A DNA stretch of 64,000 bases from Micropterix aruncella (GCA_944548615.1 OX155962.1:1998983-2062982); one strand, 5' to 3'; counted from the stretch's first letter, positions 42,958 through 54,122 are shown. The notes: generated by a model from the letters alone, not told the origin. Numbers and translations are program-made.

Positions 42958-43639
42958 AAATACCAGAAAGATAGGAATTTTAATTTGAACTATTTATCCA
43001 AATGTTAATCTAATAATAGTGTCAGGTGATCGTCGGCTAAATCGAGGTTAATGGAATGGTAATGATTATATTAAGGTTTGGACTAAAGAAGGCTGAAGCT
43101 GGGAAGTTTTAAAATAGTAGACTACGTAGTGAAAAATGTGTAAAAATCTATAAAAATTGGAAAATTTAGAAAGGCCTGAATAAACATATGTAAAATAGTA
43201 GAAGGATTGATGAATCTTATACCTACACATGAAAGGATATATAATCGAACAGTTGATAGCGAATATAAACACATGATATTATACAAGAAATTAATTTATA
43301 TGTATTTATAAAACATATTATGGTAAAATATTAGAATTCATTAAGAGGAATAGGAATAGTTTGTTAGGCGACTACGGTGGCGAACCAGACTGGTGAGTTG
43401 TTTTGATTTTTTTTGCAGAAGACCATGTTCAATTGAAATAATACAGAGATGTTTTTTTTTGTGTGATAATGTCAACGAAATTCCAAGTGAATTAAAACAA
43501 GAGAATTTTGTCATTATTACAATATAAAATTTGATCCTTTGAATACTACTGGCAATATATGATCTGAGAATTAAGAGTGGCAGATGAATTTCATATGGAT
43601 GAATTACAATTTGATCAATATTTTTAAAAATATTGAAAT
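42958..43639. other. Unassigned between arrays
   Basis: AT-rich with short frames; no recognised feature. Confidence 0.4.
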
Positions 43640-44015
43640 TAAAAGCATTTTTTATAATTAGTTTAAAATTGTTTTGTTATAAAAGGGCTTGTTCATGACA
43701 TAAGCTTTGTAATATATATTAGATGGTGATGGGTTTATATTTAGATATGTTAGAATGGTGGTGGAGTATTTTTTTGTAACTAGTTTTGGGTTGTTTTGTT
43801 GTTAAATGGGCTGTGCATGAGACAGGGCTTTTCTACATGTTAAATGGTGGTGGGTTTATATTTTGATATGTTAGAATGGTGGTGGAGTTATTTTTTTGTA
43901 ACTAGTTTTGGATTTGTTTGTTATAAAAGGGCTGTGCATGAATTTGGCTTTGTTACAAGTTGTACGGTGGAAAGGTGGTATTTAAATATGTTGGAACGGT
44001 GGTGAAGTTGTGTTT
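43640..44015. repeat. Tandem array, ~3 x 122 bp, G+T-rich top strand
   Basis: 'gttttgttataaaagggctg', 'gtgatgggtttatatttaga' and 'tatgttagaatggtggtgga' recur at starts near 43654, 43776 and 43898. The top strand is strikingly poor in C. Confidence 0.9.
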
Positions 44016-44059
44016 TGTATCTTATTTGTATGTAATAATCGAAGATTTTTATGAGTATA

Positions 44060-44165
44060 TTTATTTTTTATGTATATATGTATATATGAGTATGTATATG
44101 TATATATATATAAATATGTGTGTATGTATGTATGTGTGTATGTGTTTTGTGTGTGAGTGTATTAT
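44060..44165. repeat. (TATG/TGTG)n microsatellite
   Basis: Mixed TATATG and GTATGT repeats. Confidence 0.85.
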
Positions 44166-45780
44166 GGCTGAGTGTGTGTGTGGCTGTGAGGAGATGAGGG
44201 TGGAGATGTGTGTTTTGTTGGGTATACAAGGAATGTTTTATAGTATGAAGTATGGATTTTGATGTGAAATTTTAGCTGGTTGGCTTTGTCATTGTTTTAA
44301 TCTTGAGTATCACAATTTCGTATCAGGTTCTCAAGTTTGTTTTGTCTTTTCTGGAGTGAGAGAATAGCAAGTGAGACTGAGTATTCTTCTATTGTTTCGC
44401 TCTGGGAATGACTGGGCAGTGTCGGGGATGCGATTAATTGGAGGCTGTGTGTTTCTTCTCGATTCAAGCAAAGCGGATCGATTATGGGTTTGCGTGGGTG
44501 GTTGTACTATTGGTTGTCCACCACTGGAAGAAAAGTGATCCGTTGCGCTACCCCTGACGTGTCGTTGTGGCCGGCAGAGTTTGGTTGCGCCTCAGCATTC
44601 GGCTTTTGTAGGTTGACAATTTGATAGGGCGAGGAGATCGGAAACATTGACAACGGTAAAATGAGGTACTGGCGCTGCCAGAATAATATGAAAATAATAT
44701 CTTATTTTGTTAAGTTTGGATTAGGTTAGATAGTTTTTTTTATAAATACTAGAACGAATAAAACTCTTAGGCAATCAATAAATGTATTATTTTATATATG
44801 TAGATATGTATGTATAACCATAGTTTTTTTTAATATATTTTGAAATGAAAGGAATTATGCTTTCGTTATTTTGTAAATGGGTTTGGTTTCGGTTTGGATG
44901 AGTGGATGAATGAGTGTTGAAAAGTATAAGATTCCATACATTCATTCTTCTGAGATCGAGACTGGTTTACGTCTGAAATTCATAAAAAATATTAAAATAA
45001 ATAATTTTAGAGGAATTGTATTACAAAAGGACATAGGATGGGATTACTCTCTAAATATTCATGATTTTGGTCCTGCTTTCGGTGAATTGGATTGGCTGTA
45101 TTAGGAAAATGTAGATTTCAACTCGTTCATTTTTTCTGAGACTGGGACTGAGTTGCGTTCGCTCTTCGGGAAGGAACGGGAAGGTTTGGAACGGTTGTTA
45201 CACAAACGCGATTTTCAATAAAATATGAAACGGAAATATACTTTAAATTACATTTTTTTCTAACAATAAATAATAACGTTAAATAAAAAAGGGGTCTGAT
45301 TGTAAGGGAATTATAAGAAAAATAGATTTGTATATTTTTTAATAATTGATAGATGTCTTGTAACTTCAAATTCCTAAAAATTTCCTCCTATATCTCCGCC
45401 ATTAAAACATCCAGAATCCTAATATAAAATCAATTTTATTATAGACTTTATGAATCCCATATTCAAGTAAATTCAAATTAGATTTTTAGCTACATGCTAA
45501 TTTGTTTATTTTTTTAATGTGATGACGCACGGACTATCTTAGTCCTTTCACAATGAAATGAAAATATTCAACATAAATAAGTAAAAACTAGTACAGCGAA
45601 TGAAATAAGTTGTATCTATTGAGTGGAAATGGTTGAGAAGGAGGTTGTTATACGATGGGGATTGGAAATGCTGCATTTGAGAAAACGGAATTGTCATCTT
45701 TAACACTATACCAACAACTACGAGGTTTACAAAGGTTATAACGAAATTTAGCTGTATTCACCGTAGTGCACAGGTTGCGG
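44166..45780. other. Unassigned, G+T-rich then AT-rich
   Basis: Top strand G exceeds C until about 44700. 'cattcttctgagatcgagac' (44941) and 'cattttttctgagactggga' (45127) are a weak direct repeat about 187 bases apart. No protein motif recognised on either strand. Confidence 0.4.
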
Positions 45781-45784
45781 GTGC

Positions 45785-45975
45785 TGGCGCTTAGTTGATG
45801 AGACCTAGGCGGGTGGTACCTGTTGCCTGTGGTGGATTGAGTTGACGAGACCTCATCCTGCAACGATGTCCCTGTTTAGGCTTTTGTACAGAGTTGACGA
45901 GACCTCTGCAAATGCAACGTGGTTTAGAGTTGTACAGAGTAGACGAGACCTCTGCAACACAACGTGAGAAAACAA
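45785..45975. repeat. Short tandem repeat with 'gttgacgagacctc' core
   Basis: The core occurs near 45795, 45841, 45893 and 45937; the last two units also share 'ttgtacagagt' and 'tctgcaa.....caacgt'. Unit about 45-50 bp. Confidence 0.8.
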
Positions 45976-46992
45976 CGGTATAGTGTGAACTTGACTCTAT
46001 CGTTTGATCAGAGTAGCATCGATAATCTTCACGTCGAATGACCAACAATCAACAGAAACTCAATCAACGTTATGGATTACGCTTTCTTCGGTAAACATCT
46101 TCGGAACGAGAAATCTTCGATACGAAAATGTATCATCTTCGGAACGAGATAACCCTAAAAGGGTATCACAAATTATCTACTCATCATGTTCCAGAAATCC
46201 TAAAATATTTGCGTCATCACTCACGGTTGTGGTAAGGAGCAGCGAGGGGTGGTAAATGGTGGCTGCACTCAATCCCCTCCCCCCGGGAGAAATCCCAACT
46301 CTTTCCTTAAAATCCATCTACATTATAAAATATATAAATGACCGAAATTTAATTATTTAACAATACAGTTAGTAATTTCACCAAGATAAAGATATCTATA
46401 TCATTTTAAATAAGAGAAAAGCTAGAACTGTAGGTATTGTGTTATAAAAAAATAGTCAAGAGAATGTCTGATTTACGGGCAAAGGGTTGAAATCTACATT
46501 TACTTGGTTTTATGCTCTATATTTGTTGTCGGTGTGAATATTCAGTGAGTATCTGTTAAAAGGGGCAAAGTGTTGTAATCAGCATCAGTTTGTTTGTGAG
46601 ATTGAAGTAGGTGTTTGCTTAGATGATGACTCCAGGATGAGTTGAATTGTGACTTCCGAAAGGTTAAGTTTGTAAGGGAGGTAGTGAATGATAGAGATGA
46701 TATGAATGATCGTGTGTATATATGTATATATGATGTATATATTTATATTATGTTTATATTTTTATCATATTATTGTATTGAAATATCTATGCGTATATAA
46801 GTATATATAGTATCAGCGGGGAGCTCAATGACAGTCTTTTTTAGACCGGGGTTGTGACTCTTTCAGTGTGATATAATTTATATGCATCTTGACTATTTCT
46901 AATGTAGCTACTTAATCGATTTTCTATTTGACAATGGTAATTATAAACTGTATTGACTATTTTTAATACTGGGTATTTATTTTTATTATAGA
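45976..46992. other. Unassigned
   Basis: 46085-46150 contains 'atcttcggaacgaga' twice. A C-rich run CCCCTCCCCCCGGG lies at 46275-46288. Microsatellite-like TATATG at 46715-46760. No gene seen. Confidence 0.4.
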
Positions 46993-47344
46993 CTAGCTGC
47001 GCCCAGCGGTTTCACCCGCGTGGTGATGGAAAATTGTGATAATATTACTAATAGAAACATATATAATTATGCATTATATACGTGTAACTTCAACGGTTTT
47101 TGAGGCGCACGCCAGAATAGCTCGCAGATGGCAGTTTTTTTCCTACTTACTTGACACTTATCGTTATATTTTGGATAATTCACACTATATCTTTATAAAT
47201 TATAGCCTATTTGTTATTCTGATGTGTAAGCCATATTATTGTAAAGTTTCATCAAAATCCATTCAGTAGTTTTTGCGTGAAAGAGTAACAAACATCCATA
47301 CATACATTATTACAAACTTTCGCGTTTATAATAGTAGTAGGATT
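46993..47344 (+). repeat. Short 'ctagctgcgcccagcgg' interspersed repeat
   Basis: Starts CTAGCTGCGCCCAGCGGTTT plus CACCCGCG and ends 'tttcgcgtttataatagtag' plus 'taggat', with the 'catcaaaatccattcagtag' motif before a 'catacatacatta' stretch. This start/end pair is common in lepidopteran dispersed repeats and resembles the longer 'ctagctgacccg' family at both ends. Confidence 0.75.
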
Positions 47345-47877
47345 GACTATTTTCATTTGTAACACAAATATTATTTTACTTTTTGATAACGCTAACATTT
47401 TTTTGCTATTTTCAGCACTCCATTTACTGTTTTTTTTACTGCCATTGCAATGAATTCGTATAATATTTTGATAATAACATTAATCATTATATTATTTTAT
47501 TTGATTATTTATAACGACAATCCACAACATTTCTCAACAATCGCCAATGAATTTTATATTAAGCAAGGGTAACCGATTATTAAGGTTTTTACTATTCTTT
47601 ATTGTATTTGAGTTTTGTGACTTACATGTTGAACCAAAATGTAATTAAATTAAATATCTGGGTGAGACTCAATTTCATTTAAAAATGTATTTGAGTCTAT
47701 CCAAATGACCGGTTGATTGGTCGGTCGCTAGATTCACTCGTAGTATTTTGCGACTTCGCCAATAAATTCCAGCAAGCAAATGATCGTGTACCAATCAGTA
47801 ATTGGCGTGCGATGATTCTCCAAAGCAATAGTAGCAACGTGTCCAGTTTTTCTCAAATAATATTACAGTGTAAAAAA
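47345..47877. other. AT-rich, nothing recognised
   Basis: No supported signal. Confidence 0.4.
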
Positions 47878-48247
47878 TCACTAAAAACACGCTTTTCAAG
47901 TCCAAACACGGCTATGATACGAAATTCCATCATGGAATGCCAGTGCCTATCTTCCAGCTTCATCATCAGACCTTGAAACCTAATCGTGGGCAAAGTTCAT
48001 TCCAAGACTTTTCTAACAAGTCCAAACACAGCTATGATACGATGTTCCATCATGAAGTTCCAGTTCTTATCTTCCGACTCCATCATCAGATCAGTTCGAC
48101 AGTACCATATTATAGTATTGTCATCAGAACTACATACAGCTGCCAATTTTCATGACGCTACGATCCTTGGAAGATGGTTAAATTAGTTACCTTAGATTCC
48201 ATTACATAGTTACATACAGGTCGACCTAATAAAAGCGTGTTAAAAAA
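47878..48247. mobile_element. Family P MITE, copy 2 with internal duplication
   Basis: Ends CTAAAAACACGCTTTT and AAAAGCGTGTTA are inverted. Relative to 9268-9595 it has an extra partial unit ('caagtccaaacacggctatg', 'atcttccagcttcatcatc') near its left end. It abuts the mariner remnant. Confidence 0.85.
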
Positions 48248-48254
48248 AAGAAGC

Positions 48255-49130
48255 GACCATCCGCCTCGCGGCACTTCACACGCGCGCCACTTTGGTTAGG
48301 TTTGGCTCATATCGATAGACCAAATGGTCGATTGCTGCTTTGTTTCGGGGTCGTAGCTGTAAATTCATGTTTAGTCACCTGTTACTATATTCTACACCGA
48401 ATTTGACGCCCCTTCGTTGAATCTGGTACGCACGGCATTGCATCAAGTGACCCACCCCTTTTTTTGAGCCTCAGTCAAATTCGGTAGGATCCACCGCGAG
48501 CACAGCTTTCTCACAGCCGAATGTTACTTAAAGCTGAATGTTAACCCTGCCCTTCATGTTCCTCATGCTGGTACCAACTATAGGCAAAATGCATTTCTGT
48601 GGCGAACAAGTGACAATTTCAATGACTTGATTAAACGCTTTGACTTTGATCTATTCTGTACGAGTATTAACTCAACTAGGTAGCGGCTGAACAGTGAATT
48701 CTTTAGTATTAATTGTTGAATAATTTTTGATGCATTTTTAATCGATAGCTTTAATTGAAAGATCACATATGTTTCTACAACGTTACTTAAACGTGAAAAC
48801 CTTTAATTGGCTCTCTGTTATCTTACTCCGTCTTTTTGTTAAATTACAATTTTCCTAAAAATAAATAAATAAATGAATTAAGCTAACTCATACCCTTGCC
48901 TAAGGATGCCCGAATCTCATGGTAGGTCATATGCCTGTCGGTTTCGTTTATACGGCGCACAGCATCAATGTTTTTGTTGTTGACAGCGGTGGATGGGTAA
49001 CTTTCACGATATGCGTCACTGAGACTGTCACGATTGCGTCTGAACTCTGCAAACTAGCTACAGATTGTCGTATTCGTGAGTTAAATCCATCGTAATGCAG
49101 ACACGCATTTTTTAAAATGGCGCCATATTA
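48255..49130 (-). pseudogene. mariner transposase remnant, split by a LINE-like insertion
   Basis: Two minus-strand blocks. The upstream block (about 49010-48890) reads VNNKNIDAVRRINETDRHMT then YHEIRASLGKGMS, the mariner helix-turn-helix region. The downstream block (about 48530-48260) reads VRKLCSRWILPNLTEAQKK, FNEGASNSV, IVTGD, a stop, then YDPETKQQSTIW, which contains the first catalytic region (TGDE, with E replaced by a stop). At least three stops and a ~350 bp insertion (48540-48885) break it. The C-terminal DD34D residues are absent because a P element lies at that edge. Confidence 0.88.
48540..48885 (-). mobile_element. Insertion inside mariner, probable LINE tail
   Basis: Separates two mariner blocks that are normally about 40 bases apart. 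One edge has 'aaaataaataaataaatg' (48858-48876), a possible retroelement tail in plus orientation. One plus-strand frame (YRQNAFLWRTSDNFNDLIKR) is open but unassigned. The strand is therefore uncertain. Confidence 0.45.
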
Positions 49131-49689
49131 AAAAAAAACAAATGACAGCTACATAAAACAAACGTTACTCCATGGCCAAAGTTCCATTTTCAAATTTTGA
49201 AACCTCAGTGTGACCTATGTGATTACTGAGTAGGAAGTCTTGTGCCCATCGTTAAATTTTAATTTAAACTATTCAGTAGGTAGCATTTAGCAAGCCTTTA
49301 CGTTCGCCATATTATCACGTTGTCCGTCCATCTATGGCTAAGAGGTCAAGGCGTTCGTCTACTTGATACTTTACTGCTGATACCATTGGGCATTCAAACC
49401 TCAAGTACGCAATGAGATCGGTATTTATTTTAGAGATACGAGGATAGGGCTATGATGCAAGTTGATGGCTACGTACTACGGATAGAGAAGGAAATGCCTT
49501 GACCAGGTTAAAAGACAAGTCTTTGTAAAAAAAACAATGAACCAAAATAATTGTATAAATCTAAAGATTTTAAACTTGAATAAATATAAGATTTTAAACT
49601 TGTGAATATTACAAATATATTATTATTATAAACATTCGATATGACTTAATATGTTAGATATATTATATCAAATATAATTAAAGGCTTTT
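49131..49689. other. Unassigned, includes mariner flank
   Basis: No further coding signal. Confidence 0.4.
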
Positions 49690-51440
49690 TAATTTTGGAA
49701 TTCTATTTTTCCCCCGCAAATTTTACTAAATTTTCAACACATTATGAAAATAATTACATATTATTCTCTTCAACAACTTAAGTTGTTGACTACAGCGGGC
49801 GAGCCCGTCACCTCAGGAAGTGTTAACGATTAGTCGTTCTATCTCCCTGGAGTGAGCGCAGAAGACTTGAGGACAGAACAGTCCACCGTCTAGCTACGCC
49901 ACAAGCCCGTAAGAGGCCAACGCCTTAACCGTGAGATGTTACCCGGCGGGCCGACACTCACGCCCTTACTTCCAATTGTGACCAGATTACTCCGGTCTCT
50001 CGATTGGTTACGAGTTCGAGGTCGCTTTCGCGGTCCTCTCCCTTACGAGGCGGTGAAACGGTGTTTACCGAATCTATCGCGGACCACAGCGTCCTTTGCC
50101 CGGCTGTTCACCCAGGATCGGATGGCCGATGGTTGGCTTACGGCGCACGGTGCGCAGACCGTCCAGGTGTGTCAGAAGGTTGATTCCTAGGGGAAACTGA
50201 CCATAAGGCCAGAGTCCTACCCAGGCTCGCACTTCATGCGTGGAGGCCGTCGGATAGGTGTTGACCCGTGAGTGTGACCAACCCTGAACAGAATGGGTCT
50301 TCGTGGCCAACTCAGCAAGAGCCCATTAACTCCCGACATTCTCTTCAATATCAAGTAAAATATATTGATGTATTGAAATTCAATTTAAACTAATTAGTTA
50401 CGGAACAAAGTTCTTTTAGGAATTCAAATTTTCCCTTACAAGATTTACTAAATGTTCAATATTTATTATGAAAATGACACCAGTTTATTATATTCAATTT
50501 GCATTACAACATTTTAATATTCTACATAGAAGGGCCCTGTGCATTAAAAGCACGATAATATTTGGGCATAACTAATTAGTTAAGGGACAAAGTTCTTTTT
50601 GGAATTCAAATTTTCCCCTACAAGATTTCTAAATCTTCAATATTTATTTTCAAAATAATTACAGCCTATTATCTTCAATATTCAGTACAAAATGTTAATA
50701 TACTATATATAAAAAAACATTGTGCATTATAAGCATGGTAATATTTGTGCCAAAATAATCAGTTAGGGAACAAAGTTCATTTCGAAAGACAAATTTTCCC
50801 CTACAAGATTTCCAAATATTTAATATTTATTTTCAAAATAATTACAGCCTATTATCTTCAATATGCAGTACTAAATGTTAATATACTATATAAAAAAGCA
50901 TGGTAATATTTGTGCAAAAATAATCAGTTAGGGAACAAAGTTCATTTCGAAAGACAAATTTTCCCCTACAAGATTTCTAAATATTCAATATTTGTTAGGA
51001 AAATAATTACATCTTCAATATGCAGTACAATATTACAATATAATACATAAAAAGGCCTTGCGTATTAGCATGGCAATATTTGGGCATAACTATGTAAAGG
51101 AACAAAGTTCTTTTTGGAAGTAAATTTTTCCCCCACAAGATTTACTAAATTTTCAACATTTGTTATGAAAATAATTACAGATTAATATCTTGCATATTAT
51201 TAGCACGGCAATATTTAGGCATAACCATGTAAAGAAACAAAGTTCTTTTTGGAAGTCAATTTTTCCCCCACAAGATTTACAAAATTTCCAACATTTGTTA
51301 TGAAAATAATTACAGCTTATTTATTATCTTTCATAGATAGTAAAACATTTTGATATACTTTAAAGGAGGGCCTTGCTGATTATCAGCATGGCAATATTTG
51401 GGTATAACCAATTAGTTCAATTCAAAAAAATATGCTACAA
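49690..51440. repeat. Tandem array, ~7 units of 135-185 bp, interrupted by GCR
   Basis: Unit contains 'ggaacaaagttctttttgga', 'aattttcccctacaagattt' and 'ttatgaaaataattacag'. Units begin near 50402, 50584, 50767, 50931, 51099 and 51235; one more (49690-49773) lies left of the inserted GC-rich repeat. Unit length drifts (182, 183, 164, 168, 136). Confidence 0.88.
49774..50337 (-). mobile_element. GC-rich repeat (GCR-A), copy 4, with 11 bp target duplication
   Basis: 564 bp, flanked by ATTCTCTTCAA at 49763-49773 and 50338-50348 within an otherwise regular tandem array, so both edges are exact. In reverse orientation it starts GTCGGGAGTTAATGGGCTC and ends CCGCTGTAGTCAACAACTT. No A-tail. Compared with copy 6 it lacks an internal ~100 bp segment. 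Non-coding. Confidence 0.92.
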
Positions 51441-52424
51441 AACTCGTTTTATTATACATACATTTATATCTTCCTATGTTTTTCTGGTTATTGCCAAACT
51501 GAACAAATGTGAACGTTTTGGAAGCCTAAATCGGAGAATAAAGGCTTCAGACGACGAGGATTATGCTAATGTTGCCTTATGAGTATTAGCAGTTGTTTTG
51601 GTTTTGGTGTATTTTGATAATACTTACTGGAAAGCTTGGACCGAATACATTTATTTATGTACAATAGAATGAGTTTTTTTGAAAAAGGTAATTTTACATG
51701 ATAAGCTGAGTCGAAAGTTTTCTACAACTTTTTTTCCATTTAGGCCTTTATTACTGAGGAAAAAACTGAATATTCGAAAGTTGAACATAACAATTGGTTG
51801 TCATCGGTAACGGAAACCATAAAAAAAATTGTTGGTGACTTTTAATTTAGTGTTTTATCTAGAATTATGTCATGAACTAACAAATTTCTTACGTTACATT
51901 ATATTGCATTTGGCGAATTTACTTATCTTGGACATGTTACAATATTATTATAGATGTTGTATGTAACAAGTTAATGTATGTAAGAGGTAGTTATTAAAAG
52001 CTTTTTGCATGATATTAGTTTCAGTCTCTTAGCTATTTTAAAGACTATAGAAAATGGGCTCAATATCATAATAATATCATAACTGAATAAAATAATTAAA
52101 AATAATCAAAACATGTTTTAAAATATAAGAGCCAAAGCATCATTTAAAAAAAGTCAAAATAAAAAAGAAAACAGTTATCTTTCTTGAATTTTCGTTCTTG
52201 TAAAGAATTACAACTTGAAAGAAAGTCGGTCTGTCGCGAACAGCTTTTATAGAATTAGTAACTAATGTATTATTTTCATATTTTTAAAATATTTATCTAA
52301 AAAAAAGCCAGATAAATTAAATACTACTAAATATTCTTACACTCCTGAAAAGTAGGTACCTCAGCATTTTCACGTAGCTCTCTTTTTCGCGCCCACAATA
52401 GAAATAAGAAGATATGACAAGTTT
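51441..52424. other. Unassigned, AT-rich
   Basis: A 69-codon frame at 51373-51582 overlaps the array edge and has no recognisable motif. Confidence 0.4.
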
Positions 52425-52870
52425 AAGTAAGTAAATACTTCAAGTAAATATATTAAAAGGAGCAAAAAACGCGACTGTTGTTACAAAAAGTGAAGTACCT
52501 ACTGTATTTAGGTATAGTTACATTTATTACGGTTTTTTAATGATATATTTGTGATTTATGTATTTATCCATATAGAAACATTCATATCTTCGGAATGTAC
52601 TTAATCAGACCTTTTATTTGACACTAAACACGATATATTTATGTTAATTTATTGACATATAAAGATTTGGACATTTAGACAACTATTTACTTGATATTTT
52701 GAAAGTGAGATACCCTATGACAGTCAGGATGACTTAACGGGTTTAACAATATCACATGCATCTAAATCGATTGGACCGTTTGGAAGTTATAGTGGAATAA
52801 AGAAACGGAATAAATACATTGATGAACCCTGAACACATAACACTTCTTTTTTGTTGGGCAGTCGTGTAAT
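52425..52870 (-). mobile_element. Family N element, copy 4 (inverted)
   Basis: Reverse of the N consensus: GGGCAGTCGTGTAATAAT at the right, 'atgaaccctgaac', 'cgattggaccgtttggaagt', 'gacactaaacacgatatatt' and 'caagtaaatatatt' at the left. Confidence 0.85.
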
Positions 52871-52919
52871 AATAAACATTTGCATTGCTGGAGATTCGTT
52901 ATAGTTTTGGAACTTGATT

Positions 52920-53330
52920 AATTACCTGATAATAGCGCCCCCTTCATGTTGAACCCTGGTTGCTTTGCGCAAATTCAGTAGGTTAGCGCACAGGAAGAAG
53001 AAGAGGAAAGTTTCCCGCGAAAAATAACCTCGAAATCGTTTGGTTCAAATGTAACGCACTCTCGTTCCAGTTTCAACGGGTCAACAAACCGTTATTTCGC
53101 GTGCCTTATGCCTTTTCTCGAGCCGAGCGGCGACGATCTTGGCCGAGTACACCCGACGAGACGCGACGACTTCACCGTTGAACGACCGGCGAGCAAATGC
53201 CTGATCTTCATGGCACTTTTCACCTATATAAGTGGCGGCGGTAACAGGCCGCAGAGGCGGCTGGTTAGTCTTAATTTTCCTATCGGACTTATTCCATTAC
53301 TTTACCGACCTGCCAAGTAATGTAAACACA
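52920..53330 (+). promoter_or_regulatory. GC-rich island with TATA box and kB-like site
   Basis: Noticeably more GC-rich than both flanks and not repeated in the window. CTATATAAG at 53224-53232 is a good TATA box, with GC-rich sequence following as in a 5' leader. The palindrome GGAAAGTTTCCC at 53005-53016 fits an NF-kB/Rel half-site pair. A 70-codon frame (53108-53320) crosses the TATA box and is probably incidental. No exon follows before the next repeat. Confidence 0.35.
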
Positions 53331-53339
53331 CTAAGTATC

Positions 53340-53587
53340 CATATTAAACCCCCTGAGACGATTTAGACCATTTAAGGTATGGCTTTGTGTGTCTATTCCT
53401 CCACGATAGCGCCCAAACGGTTAATCCGATTGAGCTGAAATTTGGCATGCAGGCTTCATTTGGTCATGACAAGAGTTAAAAAAAATTGTGAATGAAATCG
53501 GTTCATCTGAACGCACTCGTCATATACTATTCCCGAAATATTGAATTTAAAGATTTGCAAATTGTAACAAAAAATGCGGATAGTAAC
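53340..53587 (-). mobile_element. Family M fragment, copy 5
   Basis: 'ccccctgagacgatttagac' and 'cacgatagcgcccaaacggt' plus 'gattgagctgaaatttggca' are M interior words. Confidence 0.7.
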
Positions 53588-53599
53588 AACATGTATTGT

Positions 53600-53807
53600 A
53601 TAAAATCGAAGACTATCGCGGTTGTTTGACATTATAAATAGGATAGAAAACGAATTTACCGCGTGAAATTTGTAGCACCCGACGTTTCGGTGACGTTGCA
53701 GCCGCCGTTGTCCAGGGTAGACTCCCTGGACAACGCCGGCTGCAACGTCACCGAAACGTCGGGTGCTACAAATTTCACGCGGTAAATTCGTTTTCTATCC
53801 TATTTAT
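53600..53807. mobile_element. Palindromic Penelope-end element, copy 1, with 12 bp target duplication
   Basis: Arms 53635-53717 and 53724-53806 (83 bases each, about one mismatch) surround a 6-base centre TAGACT. The right arm carries CAACGTCACCGAAACGTCGG and 'gtgctacaaatttcacgcgg', the terminal words of the Penelope-like element at 36.35-36.43 kb. A ~35 bp left extension is not mirrored. Flanked by AACATGTATTGT at 53588-53599 and 53808-53819. Confidence 0.9.
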
Positions 53808-54042
53808 AACATGTATTGTGTCTCACCAAGACTTTCCCGGCAAGTAGCCAAGGATTGATTTTGTCTTAATATTAATTTAATTTTAAAATCGATGAGAGCC
53901 CGCTCTCGGTTGGCGGGCGAACCGGTTGGATTCTGTTCCATTTGTTGGTCCTTAGACGAGAAACGAACTGCGCTACCCGAGGCGTTTAATTTGATTAAAT
54001 TTTGTGGCGGAATTTCAATATTATTAATGTGGGTTGAATATG

Positions 54043-54122
54043 AGATATTCCAACAAAATTTCACATTGTGATTTCGGCCTAACAAGGCCCAAATCACGCT
54101 GTGAAATTTTGTTGGAATATCT
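54043..54122. repeat. 37 bp-arm hairpin inside M
   Basis: AGATATTCCAACAAAATTTC... at 54043-54079 and its inverse at 54086-54122, three mismatches, 6-base loop. Confidence 0.9.

Noticed and set aside
43388..43427. Donor CTGGTGAGT and acceptor TTTTTTGCAG close together as a mini-intron
   Set aside because: An intron of about 35 bases is below the practical minimum for insects and no exons flank it.
44910..45104. 64-codon frame
   Set aside because: Short, no homology recognised, and within unassigned AT/GT-rich DNA.
45610..46290. Minus-strand LTR: the polypurine-like GGGGGGAGGGGA followed by TTGAGTG at about 46270-46287 looked like a 3' LTR start
   Set aside because: No second LTR, no primer-binding site, no pol coding sequence on either side and no flanking duplication.
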